Positions 9,753-18,150 are shown, counted from the first letter of the stretch. The stretch: 64,000 nucleotides of DNA from Phocaeicola_A sp036804505 (GCA_036804505.1 DAIRSI010000012.1:1-64000); one strand, 5' to 3'. The notes: generated from the sequence alone by a model not told the origin. Numbers and translations are program-made.

Positions 9753-9760
9753 CAAATTTA
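9753..9760 (-). promoter_or_regulatory. -7 box of the small LRR gene
   Basis: Minus strand reads TAAATTTG (TAnnTTTG form), 20 nt before the ATG at 9732. No TTG lies at the -33 position, which fits a promoter needing an activator. Confidence 0.5.
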
Positions 9761-9811
9761 GTAAGAATGTAATTATTAATGTTTTTTTTCACATTTGCAA
9801 AGGCTATTTTG

Positions 9812-9824
9812 AAAAATGGACAAT
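9812..9824 (-). promoter_or_regulatory. Shared upstream element, copy 2
   Basis: Minus strand reads ATTGTCCATTTTT, identical to the copy at 938-950, and lies exactly 51 nt before the TAAATTTG box of the small LRR gene. Confidence 0.55.
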
Positions 9825-9871
9825 CATGATCCTTCCTATGTATGAACTGACTGAATAATATTATAAGAATA

Positions 9872-9884
9872 GATGTCCATTTTT
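9872..9884 (+). promoter_or_regulatory. Shared upstream element, copy 3
   Basis: Plus strand reads GATGTCCATTTTT, matching the last 11 positions of the element. It ends exactly 51 nt before TATCTTCG at 9936. Together with the inverted copy at 9812-9824 it flanks a 47 nt stretch in the divergent LRR/AAA+ intergenic region. Confidence 0.5.
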
Positions 9885-9935
9885 ATTATTTCAATTCACT
9901 GTGTTAATATTGGGAGATGGAAAAAGAATGCTTGT

Positions 9936-9943
9936 TATCTTCG
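9936..9943 (+). promoter_or_regulatory. -7-like box of the AAA+ ATPase gene
   Basis: TATCTTCG differs from TAnnTTTG at one position and sits 43 nt before the ATG at 9987, 51 nt after the shared element. TTGG lies 22 nt upstream. It is too degenerate to call alone; the spacing coincidence is what supports it. Confidence 0.4.
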
Positions 9944-9986
9944 CAATCCTTTTAGAAGAAGTAGAAACATAAAAATAAAAACAAGT

Positions 9987-11735
9987 ATGAGAAAATTAAA
10001 AACAAGAGCTGGGAAAAATGCTTTGAAGAAAGAATCTTGGGATTCATCTATGATGGGTGGAGAAGAAATCATGAATTTCGAAGAATTTACAACTTATCAG
10101 GCTTTGAGATATTTAAGTGAAAAGGTGAAGAATTCTGAACTGAACAAAACTTTTTGGGAAGATAGGGGAGTCCAAGCTTGTCTGGAAGTTGCGAGGAAGG
10201 ATCTTCCGATGAACGACAATCAGATTGTGATATTCTCGCTGATAGGAGCCTGTTCTTTATTTGCTCGTTCTGTATCATTGGATTCGCTTGGCTCAATGAT
10301 AAATGTAAATCCTTACGTTCTTTTTGAATTGGATCGGGATATGCAGAAATTGGTAGAGGCTGGTTATTTGGAAATTCATGTGGATGATTGGGAATCACTT
10401 GCATACGGTGTGAATAGGAATTTGTTGGTTTCTTTGCTTAACGGAAAGAAAATTAAGATTATACAGAAAAAAGCAATTGAGAATAATCTTGATTTTTTAA
10501 ACTATATTGAGAAACTGTTTAGAGAGCCGTCGATACTAGGAGATAAATACATCAAGTTAAAGCAGAGTCTGGAAACATATGGCAATTTGGATTTTGTGAA
10601 ACGTATGGTTGCTTATGAATTTTCTGATATGGAATGTCTGTTAATTATGTATTTGTTGTTGACAGTCAGGAAGGACGGCTGGAATGTTCCTATTTCAATG
10701 TTCTTGGACAAAATAGAAGAAATGGGTGATAGTGAAGATTTATATGATTTCCATAACTATATTTATAATAAATCCAGTCGTCTATTCAGAATGAAGTTTA
10801 TGGAGATTCTACCATCTGATTTCAATCAAGGGGACTACCTCAACATTACGAAAAGAGCTTTGGAATGTTTACTTCCAAAAGAGAAGACAATCTTTTGTTC
10901 GCATGATGTCTCAGAATCTAGCTTGGGTGTTTGCAATGTATTGAAACCTGCTCAGATCAAAAAGAAAACATTGGTCTATGATGTGAAAACTGAGGAGCAA
11001 GTGGAAACTCTGAGGGAAATACTGAGTAGAAACGGATTGAAAACCTTGCAACGTAACTTGAAGAAGAAGGGTCTTAGGAAGGGAATCAATGTACTCCTGT
11101 ATGGTTATGCCGGGATGGGAAAAACCGAAACTGTACTGCAATTGTGTAAGGAATGTGGAAGGCAGATTTTACAAGTAAGTATCAGTGATATGAAATCTCA
11201 TTGGTTTGGAAAAAGTGAAAGAATTGTAGCGGGACTCTTTAAAGAATACGGAAATCTAATGAAAAAGAATCGGACAACTCCCGTTCTCCTCTTCAATGAG
11301 GCTGATGGAGTGTTGTCCAAGCGCAAGGAAATACGTAACGATAATGGGGTAGCCCAAACAGAAAATGCTATTCAGAACGTACTCTTACAAGCTTTTGAGG
11401 ATAATGAAGGCATCATAGTCTGCACTACAAATATGATTGAAAATCTCGATACTGCATTCTCAAGAAGATTTCTTTACAAGATAGAGTTTTCAAAGCCTGA
11501 TTTGGCTACTAAAGTGGCTTTATTGAAGTTGAAGCTGGGTGAGTATATTACAGATGATGAATGTAGCAAGCTGGCTTCTAATTATCAACTTACAGGAGGA
11601 ATACTGGATAATGTCTTGACTAAGATTGTTGCAAAGCAATGTCTTTACAACTTAACACCAGATTTTGCAGAAATAGAAGAGTTTTGTAGATTGGATTCAC
11701 TGGGAAAAAGTGAAAGAAGGCCTGTGGGATTTTGA
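9987..11735 (+). CDS. AAA+ ATPase with unknown N-terminal domain
   Basis: A 582-residue protein from the ATG at 9987. Upstream codons from 9873 are open but would place the promoter inside the gene. Residues 1 to about 330 are a helical domain I do not recognise. The C-terminal AAA+ core has Walker A GYAGMGKTE (near residue 375), Walker B VLLFNEAD in which the usual aspartate is Asn, sensor 1 CTTNMIENLD and an arginine-finger region AFSRRF (near 492). The FNEAD form is known in a class of bacterial AAA proteins, so hydrolysis may still occur through the conserved Glu. It is monocistronic and convergent with the gene at 11760. A remodelling or loading role next to the kinase, nuclease and helicase is an inference. 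Confidence 0.75.
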   Translation: MRKLKTRAGKNALKKESWDSSMMGGEEIMNFEEFTTYQALRYLSEKVKNSELNKTFWEDRGVQACLEVARKDLPMNDNQIVIFSLIGACSLFARSVSLDSLGSMINVNPYVLFELDRDMQKLVEAGYLEIHVDDWESLAYGVNRNLLVSLLNGKKIKIIQKKAIENNLDFLNYIEKLFREPSILGDKYIKLKQSLETYGNLDFVKRMVAYEFSDMECLLIMYLLLTVRKDGWNVPISMFLDKIEEMGDSEDLYDFHNYIYNKSSRLFRMKFMEILPSDFNQGDYLNITKRALECLLPKEKTIFCSHDVSESSLGVCNVLKPAQIKKKTLVYDVKTEEQVETLREILSRNGLKTLQRNLKKKGLRKGINVLLYGYAGMGKTETVLQLCKECGRQILQVSISDMKSHWFGKSERIVAGLFKEYGNLMKKNRTTPVLLFNEADGVLSKRKEIRNDNGVAQTENAIQNVLLQAFEDNEGIIVCTTNMIENLDTAFSRRFLYKIEFSKPDLATKVALLKLKLGEYITDDECSKLASNYQLTGGILDNVLTKIVAKQCLYNLTPDFAEIEEFCRLDSLGKSERRPVGF

Positions 11736-11759
11736 GTGTATGATAAAGGATTGGGATTT

Positions 11760-13313
11760 TCATCCTTTGTATTTAAACGAAATGTTGGTGCTAAGCAACC
11801 CCTGCACATCCACAAACTGGATGGCGAAATTGAAGTGACGGAAGAATTCGGAATATTTGAAGATGAAGGGAGGAATGAGTACCGGATTTGTAGCAAGTTT
11901 TTTGGCTGCCATTTCCAGATTGGAAGCGTAAGTGAGGGATGATTTGTCGCTCAGTTCCCCAATTTGTGAACGCAGGAGCCTGCTTTCCGCGTTCTCCTGG
12001 GGTTGTACCGTCTCGCGGGTGTAGAGTTCGATGCTTTCGAGTTTGTCGGAGGCAATCACCACATCCTTCTTCCTCAGAAAGAGAATCTCGGGATTCCCGG
12101 CGGGGAAGAACGGCTGCAGCAAGTCGCAGTCGCGAACGGATGACAATCCTCCTTTGCCCGTGTTCATGCCGATGGGCATGGCATCCTGACAAGTGACCGG
12201 CAGCACCATCACCGTGTGGAGAGAATCCGAGGCGACAGGGGCAAACTGAATGAGATTCACCTCCTTCGTGTGTGTCAGCAGCCATTCCAGCATGTTCTTG
12301 TCGGCAGGGGTGGCAGGAAGGGCTTCTCGAGGATTGTGAGTCATCATGCGATAGATGGAGGGAAAGCGCGACACATCAAACTGGCTGTACGTGCAAAGCC
12401 CTTCGGGCAACGTGTGAGGCACAACGAGGTTGGAAGGTTCGGCATTTCCCGATGTAGCCCCGGAGGGTTGCATCGAGGAAGACGACGACGAGAGATTCTC
12501 CTTGTTGAAACCCGTGAGATAGATGTCGCGGGGAGTGAACTTCAAATCCATCACATTCCATTTCTCACTGCTTTGAACAGGATATTTCTTAAAACTGTAA
12601 TTACTTGATAGATAGGAATAAATATTATTTGACTTAAAGTAAAGAGTGAGATTTCCCTCCAGCTTTTCCCTGTGCGTGAGTTGTCTGAATTCGGGGTTGT
12701 TCTCCACCGAGAGGCGTCGGTCCTTATAGGTATCTATCACGTTCTCAATGAGCTTTTCATGGAAGCTGATGGCTGCAAATCTGTCTTTGCAAAACACGGC
12801 CAGGAATTTCTCGTCGTTCAGCGGATATACCGTGATGTTCTCGTCCCTATAAGCAATTTTCTTAGGAGGGAAGGAGGTATGGTTGTTCTTTGTGAGAATA
12901 CCTTCCATGAAGTCGCGGTCGTTCTTTCCAAGGCGGAAATAAATCACCTGGTCGTCGATGTCGCCGGGAGTGTGGAAACTCACCACCAGATGGCTCATCT
13001 TGGCGCTGATGCCGTGAGCGTGGTCGCCCGTGATGCGGTTCAAATCCGAAGAAATGTAGCTGAAGAGCTCCGAGACCTTCAGGTTTTTGTATTCGTTTTT
13101 ATATTCGCTTTTGTCGATTTCCCGACACACGGAAGTGATGTTGCTTGTTTCGAGAATGGCCTCACAGTTGGCAGGAACCAAACAGAACAGGTTGTAGTTG
13201 CTCGTCAGTTCTTTGGACTCCAGCCATTTATCGGTCGCAAGAAACAGAATGATACCGCTTGCGATGGCTAGGATGACCCATCTGTATATGTATTTCTTTG
13301 TACGCCTTTTCAT
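11760..13313 (-). CDS. Membrane-anchored protein of unknown function
   Basis: A 517-residue protein starting at the ATG at 13313; a TTG three codons earlier is less likely. A basic N-terminus (MKRRTKKYIYRW) leads into one transmembrane helix near residues 13-30, leaving about 480 residues in the periplasm. A low-complexity Ser/Gly/Pro linker near residues 275-295 (NLSSSSSSMQPSG) splits two halves. I cannot assign a family with confidence; the layout resembles large periplasmic DUF3352-type proteins of Bacteroidetes, but this is only an impression. A TAACTTTG -7 box lies at 13365-13372 on the minus strand. It is convergent with the ATPase gene. Confidence 0.65.
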   Translation of the reverse strand: MKRRTKKYIYRWVILAIASGIILFLATDKWLESKELTSNYNLFCLVPANCEAILETSNITSVCREIDKSEYKNEYKNLKVSELFSYISSDLNRITGDHAHGISAKMSHLVVSFHTPGDIDDQVIYFRLGKNDRDFMEGILTKNNHTSFPPKKIAYRDENITVYPLNDEKFLAVFCKDRFAAISFHEKLIENVIDTYKDRRLSVENNPEFRQLTHREKLEGNLTLYFKSNNIYSYLSSNYSFKKYPVQSSEKWNVMDLKFTPRDIYLTGFNKENLSSSSSSMQPSGATSGNAEPSNLVVPHTLPEGLCTYSQFDVSRFPSIYRMMTHNPREALPATPADKNMLEWLLTHTKEVNLIQFAPVASDSLHTVMVLPVTCQDAMPIGMNTGKGGLSSVRDCDLLQPFFPAGNPEILFLRKKDVVIASDKLESIELYTRETVQPQENAESRLLRSQIGELSDKSSLTYASNLEMAAKKLATNPVLIPPFIFKYSEFFRHFNFAIQFVDVQGLLSTNISFKYKG

Positions 13314-13364
13314 GTTTTTCAAAAAGATTTGATGAAAGGTTCCTCTATCAAACTTTTATTGCCA

Positions 13365-13372
13365 CAAAGTTA
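13365..13372 (-). promoter_or_regulatory. -7 box of the membrane-anchored protein gene
   Basis: Minus strand reads TAACTTTG, 52 nt before the ATG at 13313. No clear -33 box is seen. Confidence 0.4.
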
Positions 13373-13471
13373 TTAAAAAGTAAAATGAAAAAGAAAAATT
13401 TCTTTAAAAAAATTTGTTTTTTTCGCAAAATATTAAATAGTGTTAGAAAACATACGTTTCCGTACACAAAA

Positions 13472-13503
13472 TTTGGAAATAGCAAAAACTCATCGTACAT
13501 TTG
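13472..13503 (+). promoter_or_regulatory. Promoter P1 upstream of the leader RNA
   Basis: TTTG at 13472-13475, 20 nt spacer, TACATTTG at 13496-13503: an excellent Bacteroidales promoter. It starts transcription about 200 nt before the hydrolase ATG at 13716, and a terminator lies in between. Confidence 0.6.
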
Positions 13504-13509
13504 TAATGT

Positions 13510-13612
13510 CTTAAGAACGGACAGTGATTGTTAGTTTTAAGAATTGTGTTTTTCATAGTATTAGATTTAAGGTTAACAAAGGTTGGACTACAGCGGTAGT
13601 CCTTTTTTTTTG
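13510..13612 (+). ncRNA. Candidate terminated leader or small RNA
   Basis: About 100 nt between promoter P1 and an intrinsic terminator at 13585-13612, with no convincing open reading frame. It could be a free small RNA or an attenuated leader of the hydrolase gene at 13716, which has its own -7 box (TATTTTTG at 13682-13689). It does not match an RNA family I recognise. The 402 nt gap between genes here (13314-13715) holds only this unit, the promoters and pyrimidine-rich DNA. Confidence 0.35.
13585..13612 (+). terminator. Intrinsic terminator in the leader
   Basis: Stem GGACTAC / GTAGTCC with a 4 nt loop, followed directly by a run of about nine T. It is placed between a strong promoter and the hydrolase gene, so it would stop or attenuate that transcript. 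Confidence 0.6.
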
Positions 13613-13681
13613 CCCATACCCAAGGCGGCTCTTTTCCCCAACAAAGTTTCCCTTTTCCTTTTTTTTCATGTTTTTCTTCGT

Positions 13682-13689
13682 TATTTTTG
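13682..13689 (+). promoter_or_regulatory. -7 box P2 of the hydrolase gene
   Basis: TATTTTTG, 26 nt before the ATG at 13716 and downstream of the leader terminator. The -33 region is T-rich without a clear TTTG. Confidence 0.4.
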
Positions 13690-13715
13690 TGATGATAATC
13701 AAAAACCATTGTATA

Positions 13716-15098
13716 ATGAAACTGAAAACATTACTCACAACGTTTGCCCTGTTGGGCTTTTTACAGCTTTCGGCACAGCTGCCGGAACGTAATCCGCAGA
13801 ACGTGGAGAAGTACAAGCGCATCTGTCGCGAACACATATACAAGGACATGAAGGGAATGTACCGCCAGGCGGGAGGTGCCCTGAAACATCCCTTCCTGGC
13901 TCCGGGTAGTAGCCAATATCTCGACATTCTCTGGGATTGGGACTCGTGGCTGAGCGATGTGGCCCTGAGGCAAATTCTGCTGGAAAACGGCTCTGCCGCC
14001 GATAGGAAAGAGGCTGTGGCTTATGAGCAGGGATGTGTGTTGAATTCCCTCGACTACGGAGGCATGGACGGATGGATTCCCATCAGAATAGAAAGAAATG
14101 CTCCTTCAAGGAGCGAAATGCTGTCGAAGATAAATCCCTGGAAGACGAATATGCACAAGCCGTGTCTGGCACAGCATGCGGCCTTCATCGTGAGGAACAT
14201 GAACGGCGATGCCGAATGGCTGCGCGAGCATTTCTACACGTTGCAGGCTTTCGTCGATAAGTACATGAATTGGCATCGCAACAAGGCCACGGGGCTCCTT
14301 TATTGGGAGGACGACGAGGCCATCGGGGTGGACAATGACCCCAGCACTTTCTTTCGCCCTCACGAGAGTTCCGGCTCCATATTGCTCAACTGCATGATGT
14401 ACAAGGAATTGCAGGCAATGAAGTATCTGGCGGAATGTCTGCACTTTCCGGATATAGCCGGCACTTACGACAAACAGGCATCTGACCTCTGCGAAAGCAT
14501 CAGAAAATATTGCTGGGATGAGCGCGACAAGTTCTACTACAGCGTTGACTTCAATCTGCTGCCTGTGCAAAAGCCCGAGACGACAGGGTTGAAGAATGGT
14601 GACCTCTTCCTGCACGTAGGTCATCCGCGGCCTTACGACTGCCTCATACAGCGTTTCAGTGTCTGGAGTGGATTCCTTGCCATATGGTCGGGTGTAGCCA
14701 CTCCCGCGCAGGCTCGGCAGATTGTGGAGGGGCAGTACAAGGATACGGCTTCGTTCAACGCTCCTGCCGGGGTGAGGACTCTTTCACCTCTGGAAAAAAT
14801 GTATGACTTGAGGGCTACGGGAAATCCTTCTTCATGGACAGGGCCGGTGTGGATCAATGCCAACTATCTGGTATTTCGTGGTCTTGTGAACTACGGATTC
14901 AAGGAAGAGGCGCGTGAATTGGCCGAAAAAACCATACTTTTGCTGGGAAGGGACTACGAGCGCTTCGGGGCTTTGCACGAATATTATCTTCCCGAAAACG
15001 GGGAACCTGTACTCAACAAGGGTTTTCAGAACTGGAATCTGCTGGTGCTGAACATGGCGGCATGGCTAGATGGCAAGGAGACGGTGACGGAGTTCTGA
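13716..15098 (+). CDS. Secreted MGH1/GH63-like glycoside hydrolase
   Basis: A 460-residue protein from the ATG at 13716, which opens a clear signal peptide (MKLKTLLTTFALLGFLQLSA). The mature part looks like the (alpha/alpha)6 barrel of clan GH-G enzymes (trehalase GH37, processing glucosidase GH63, mannosylglycerate-hydrolase-like): ILWDWDSWLSDVAL, FFRPHESSGSILLN and SSWTGPVWINANYL are typical segments. Substrate cannot be read from sequence; alpha-glucosidic or related linkages are likely. The protein would act in the periplasm. It is convergent with the DUF554 gene, whose stop codon begins 4 nt beyond its own. Confidence 0.75.
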   Translation: MKLKTLLTTFALLGFLQLSAQLPERNPQNVEKYKRICREHIYKDMKGMYRQAGGALKHPFLAPGSSQYLDILWDWDSWLSDVALRQILLENGSAADRKEAVAYEQGCVLNSLDYGGMDGWIPIRIERNAPSRSEMLSKINPWKTNMHKPCLAQHAAFIVRNMNGDAEWLREHFYTLQAFVDKYMNWHRNKATGLLYWEDDEAIGVDNDPSTFFRPHESSGSILLNCMMYKELQAMKYLAECLHFPDIAGTYDKQASDLCESIRKYCWDERDKFYYSVDFNLLPVQKPETTGLKNGDLFLHVGHPRPYDCLIQRFSVWSGFLAIWSGVATPAQARQIVEGQYKDTASFNAPAGVRTLSPLEKMYDLRATGNPSSWTGPVWINANYLVFRGLVNYGFKEEARELAEKTILLLGRDYERFGALHEYYLPENGEPVLNKGFQNWNLLVLNMAAWLDGKETVTEF

Positions 15099-15101
15099 TT
15101 C

Positions 15102-15782
15102 CTAAAAGAGCGATTTCACGAGAAAAAACAGAATGGGGATGAGCAGTGACGGCAACAGGTTGAGCGTCTTGCAATCCTTGATGTTCAGGATGGAAAGTCC
15201 CGAACACACGATGAGTACGCCTCCCACGATGGAGAGTTCGTCAATCATCGGCCCCGAAAAGAAAGAGGCGGAGAGGTACTTGGCAATGAAGTAGATGCTT
15301 CCTTGCCAGCAGAAAAGGATGGGGGCGGCAAAGAGCATGCCGAAACCATAGGTGGCGGAAAGCACCATAGAGCTCACGAGGTCCAAAGTGGCGTTGGTAT
15401 AGAGATAGGTGTTGTCGCCTTGCAGGGCGCTGATCACGGGCCCCACGATGGAAAGGGTGCCTATGCAGTAAAGCAAAACTCCTGTGGTGAGTCCCTGTGC
15501 CAGTTTGGAACCTCCGCGTTTGCTCACGGCTCGGTTCACACGGCCGTCCAGGTCGAGGATGGTGCCGATGAGTCCGCCCACTGCCAGACTCAGGATGAAC
15601 AGAACGGGATAGGCACTCTTGCTCATGTGGCTGATGGAGGCGTTGGCACCCAACACGAGGGTTGCCACTCCCAAGGCATTGAAAAGCGCCTGTTGGTATT
15701 TTTCCTTGATTCCTTTTTTGAGTAGGCTTCCCGCCGTGCTTCCTGCGATAATTGCTATGGTATTGACAATGGTTCCTAACAT
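15102..15782 (-). CDS. DUF554 family integral membrane protein
   Basis: A 226-residue protein with about six hydrophobic spans and glycine-rich segments typical of DUF554 (YqgA/YdfK type): the N-terminal GTIVNTIAIIAGSTAGSLLK, GVATLVLGANASI and the C-terminal VGGVLIVCSGLSILNIKD. These proteins sit in the inner membrane; their function is unknown, with a transport role suspected. It has its own promoter divergent from the alpha-galactosidase gene, so it is probably not part of the sugar cluster. Confidence 0.85.
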   Translation of the reverse strand: MLGTIVNTIAIIAGSTAGSLLKKGIKEKYQQALFNALGVATLVLGANASISHMSKSAYPVLFILSLAVGGLIGTILDLDGRVNRAVSKRGGSKLAQGLTTGVLLYCIGTLSIVGPVISALQGDNTYLYTNATLDLVSSMVLSATYGFGMLFAAPILFCWQGSIYFIAKYLSASFFSGPMIDELSIVGGVLIVCSGLSILNIKDCKTLNLLPSLLIPILFFLVKSLF

Positions 15783-15798
15783 TTCGTGATATTTTGTG

Positions 15799-15829
15799 CA
15801 AAAATACTTTCAAAATGTGAGTTGGGCAA
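15799..15829 (-). promoter_or_regulatory. Promoter of the DUF554 gene
   Basis: Minus strand: TTG (plus 15827-15829), 20 nt spacer, TATTTTTG (15799-15806), 17 nt before the ATG. Confidence 0.5.
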
Positions 15830-15870
15830 GTTTTTCTCGTCGGAAATACCATTCTTACCACATAATTGAT

Positions 15871-15878
15871 TATTTTTG
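15871..15878 (+). promoter_or_regulatory. -7 box of the alpha-galactosidase gene
   Basis: TATTTTTG, 40 nt before the ATG at 15918; the -33 region is poor. Confidence 0.4.
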
Positions 15879-15917
15879 CGTTGCCTATTGATGGAAAAGA
15901 ATTAATTATTATAGGAA

Positions 15918-18080
15918 ATGACTATGAAAAGGATTTTATTGGCAGCAATCGCTGCTTTGATGTTGCCGCTTTGTGCCTCGGCATCGGCTCCCGCAACCAT
16001 TCGTATCTCTACCGACGAAACGGAACTTGTTTTGCAGACGGCTGCCGATGGAAGGCTCTATCAGACTTATTTCGGAGATTGCCTCAAGAACGAGGCTGAA
16101 GCTGCTTCCATCGCCCCCGACGGAAGCGAAGTGTACATGGGCTCGGGTTTCGAGGATTATTTCGAACCTGCCTTGGGTATTGTGCATAATGATGGGAACA
16201 GATGCACGGTGCTTCGCTATGTTTCCCACGAAAAGAAGAGCGTGGAGGGAGGTACGGAGACCGTTATCCGCCTTCGCGATGAGGTATATCCGGTGGAGGT
16301 GACGCTGCATTATGTGGCTTTTTCCAAAGAGAATGTCATCAAGACCTGGAGTGAGATTTCGCATCATGAGAAAAAGGCGGTGACCTTGTTCCGCATGGCA
16401 TCTGCCATGTTGTACTTCTCTCAGCCGAAGTATTTCCTCACGGAATTCAGTGGCGACTGGGCCGAAGAGGGAAAGATGAGCACGCAGCAGTTGCAGTTTG
16501 GCAAGAAGATTCTGGACACGAAACTGGGAAGCCGTGCAGCCATGCACGTATCGCCTTTCTTCGAACTGGGCCTGAATGCTCCCGCTCAGGAGACTCAGGG
16601 TGATGTGCTTCTGGGTACCATCGGGTGGACGGGTAATTTCCGCTTCACCTTCGAAGTGGATAATGTGGGTTCCTTGCGTGTGGTTCCTGCCATTAACCCC
16701 TTTGCTTCGGATTATTCTCTGGAGCCGGGACAGGTATTTACAACGCCCGAATTCATTTTCACTTTGAGCCACAAGGGAAGCGGTCTTGCAAGCCGAAACA
16801 TGCACGATTGGGCCCGTCGCTATCAAGTGAAGGACGGCATGGGTTCCCGCATGACTTTGCTCAATAACTGGGAAAACACATATTTTGATTTCAATGAGGA
16901 AATTCTGGCGCGTTGCATGAAGGAGGCGAAGGATTTAGGTGTGGATCTATTCCTGCTCGATGATGGCTGGTTTGGCAACAAATATCCCCGCAACGATGAT
17001 CATGCCGGTCTTGGCGACTGGGAAGCCATGAAGAGCAAACTCCCCAACGGGGTTGCAGGGCTTGTGGCAAAAGCCAAGGAAACGGGTGTGAAGTTCGGCA
17101 TCTGGATAGAACCCGAAATGGTGAATCCCAAGAGTGAGTTGTTCGAGAAACATCCTGATTGGGCCATCCGATTGCCTAACCGTCAGACTTATTACTATCG
17201 CAACCAGTTGGTATTGGACATGAGCAATCCTAAGGTACAGGATTATGTGTTTGGCATTTTGGATCGTCTCATGACGGAAAACAAGGGCCTGGCTTTCTTT
17301 AAATGGGATTGCAACAGCCCCATCACCAACATCTATTCTCCTTATCTGAAGGAAAAGCAGGGAAATCTCTACATCAATCACGTGAGGGGTGTGTACAATG
17401 TATTCAAGCGTGTGAAGGCCAAATATCCCGACCTTCCCATCATGATGTGTTCCGGAGGCGGTGCCCGTTGTGATTATGAGGCATTGAAGTATTTCACTGA
17501 ATTTTGGGCAAGTGACGACACCGACCCTGTAGAGAGGCTTTACATACAATGGGGATTCTCGCAGATATTCCCCGCCAAGGTGCTTTGCGCACACGTGACT
17601 AACTGGAATCACACGGCAACTGTAAAGTTCCGTACGGATGTGGCCTCCATGTGTAAGCTTGGTTTCGATATAGGTCTCAAGGAAATGACTCCCGATGACC
17701 TGGCTTATTGCAAGGAAGCGGTAGCCAACTACAAACGTCTGGAGTCGGTGATTCTCAACGGAGATCAGTATCGCTTGGTTTCACCTTACGACTGCAACCA
17801 TATGGCTGTGGTGTATGCGGCAAAAGATAAGGCAAAGGCAACTCTATTCTGTTATGATATTCATCCTCGCTTTAATGAAACGGTACTGCCCGTGAAGCTT
17901 CAGGGTTTGGATGCCGACAAGATGTACCGGGTGAAGGAAATCAATCTCATGCCCGGAAAGAAGTCTTCTTTGTTGCAGGATGGCAAGGTCTATTCCGGTG
18001 ACTATCTGATGAAGGTGGGCTTGGAAGCCTTTACCACTCGCGATATGAATAGCCGTGTGATAGAACTTACGGCTGAATGA
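15918..18080 (+). CDS. GH36 alpha-galactosidase, secreted
   Basis: A 720-residue retaining alpha-galactosidase with a signal peptide (KRILLAAIAALMLPLCASA). The N-terminal beta-sandwich is followed by a TIM barrel: LFLLDDGWFG, FGIWIEPEMVNPKSEL, nucleophile Asp464 in FKWDCNSP, MCSGGGARCDYE, and the acid/base Asp in SDDTDP (near residue 533). Length matches GH36 of the Aga type. It would remove terminal alpha-galactose in the periplasm from raffinose-family or galactomannan oligosaccharides. The start could also be the ATG two codons later (15924). It shares a bidirectional terminator with the convergent GH2 gene. Confidence 0.92.
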   Translation: MTMKRILLAAIAALMLPLCASASAPATIRISTDETELVLQTAADGRLYQTYFGDCLKNEAEAASIAPDGSEVYMGSGFEDYFEPALGIVHNDGNRCTVLRYVSHEKKSVEGGTETVIRLRDEVYPVEVTLHYVAFSKENVIKTWSEISHHEKKAVTLFRMASAMLYFSQPKYFLTEFSGDWAEEGKMSTQQLQFGKKILDTKLGSRAAMHVSPFFELGLNAPAQETQGDVLLGTIGWTGNFRFTFEVDNVGSLRVVPAINPFASDYSLEPGQVFTTPEFIFTLSHKGSGLASRNMHDWARRYQVKDGMGSRMTLLNNWENTYFDFNEEILARCMKEAKDLGVDLFLLDDGWFGNKYPRNDDHAGLGDWEAMKSKLPNGVAGLVAKAKETGVKFGIWIEPEMVNPKSELFEKHPDWAIRLPNRQTYYYRNQLVLDMSNPKVQDYVFGILDRLMTENKGLAFFKWDCNSPITNIYSPYLKEKQGNLYINHVRGVYNVFKRVKAKYPDLPIMMCSGGGARCDYEALKYFTEFWASDDTDPVERLYIQWGFSQIFPAKVLCAHVTNWNHTATVKFRTDVASMCKLGFDIGLKEMTPDDLAYCKEAVANYKRLESVILNGDQYRLVSPYDCNHMAVVYAAKDKAKATLFCYDIHPRFNETVLPVKLQGLDADKMYRVKEINLMPGKKSSLLQDGKVYSGDYLMKVGLEAFTTRDMNSRVIELTAE

Positions 18081-18098
18081 TATTCTACATATAAAAGG

Positions 18099-18131
18099 AA
18101 AGCCCCGGTTCTTGTGCGAATCGGGGCTTTT
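18099..18131. terminator. Bidirectional intrinsic terminator
   Basis: Stem AAAGCCCCG / CGGGGCTTT around a short loop, with T-rich tails on both strands (TTTTTCTTTT on plus, CCTTTTAT on minus). It separates the convergent GH36 and GH2 genes. Confidence 0.75.
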
Positions 18132-18150
18132 TCTTTTATAGGACGGGTAT

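Noticed and set aside
9873..9986. N-terminal extension of the AAA+ ATPase
   Set aside because: The added residues are not protein-like and would include the shared element and the -7 box.
12216..13271. Plus-strand frames of 130 and 199 codons opposite the membrane-anchored protein
   Set aside because: Atypical composition and no start signals; the minus-strand frame has the signal anchor and promoter.
15936..17612. Long antisense frames opposite the GH36 gene (296 and 221 codons)
   Set aside because: No domain, no promoter, and GH36 on the plus strand is unmistakable; these are frame shadows.
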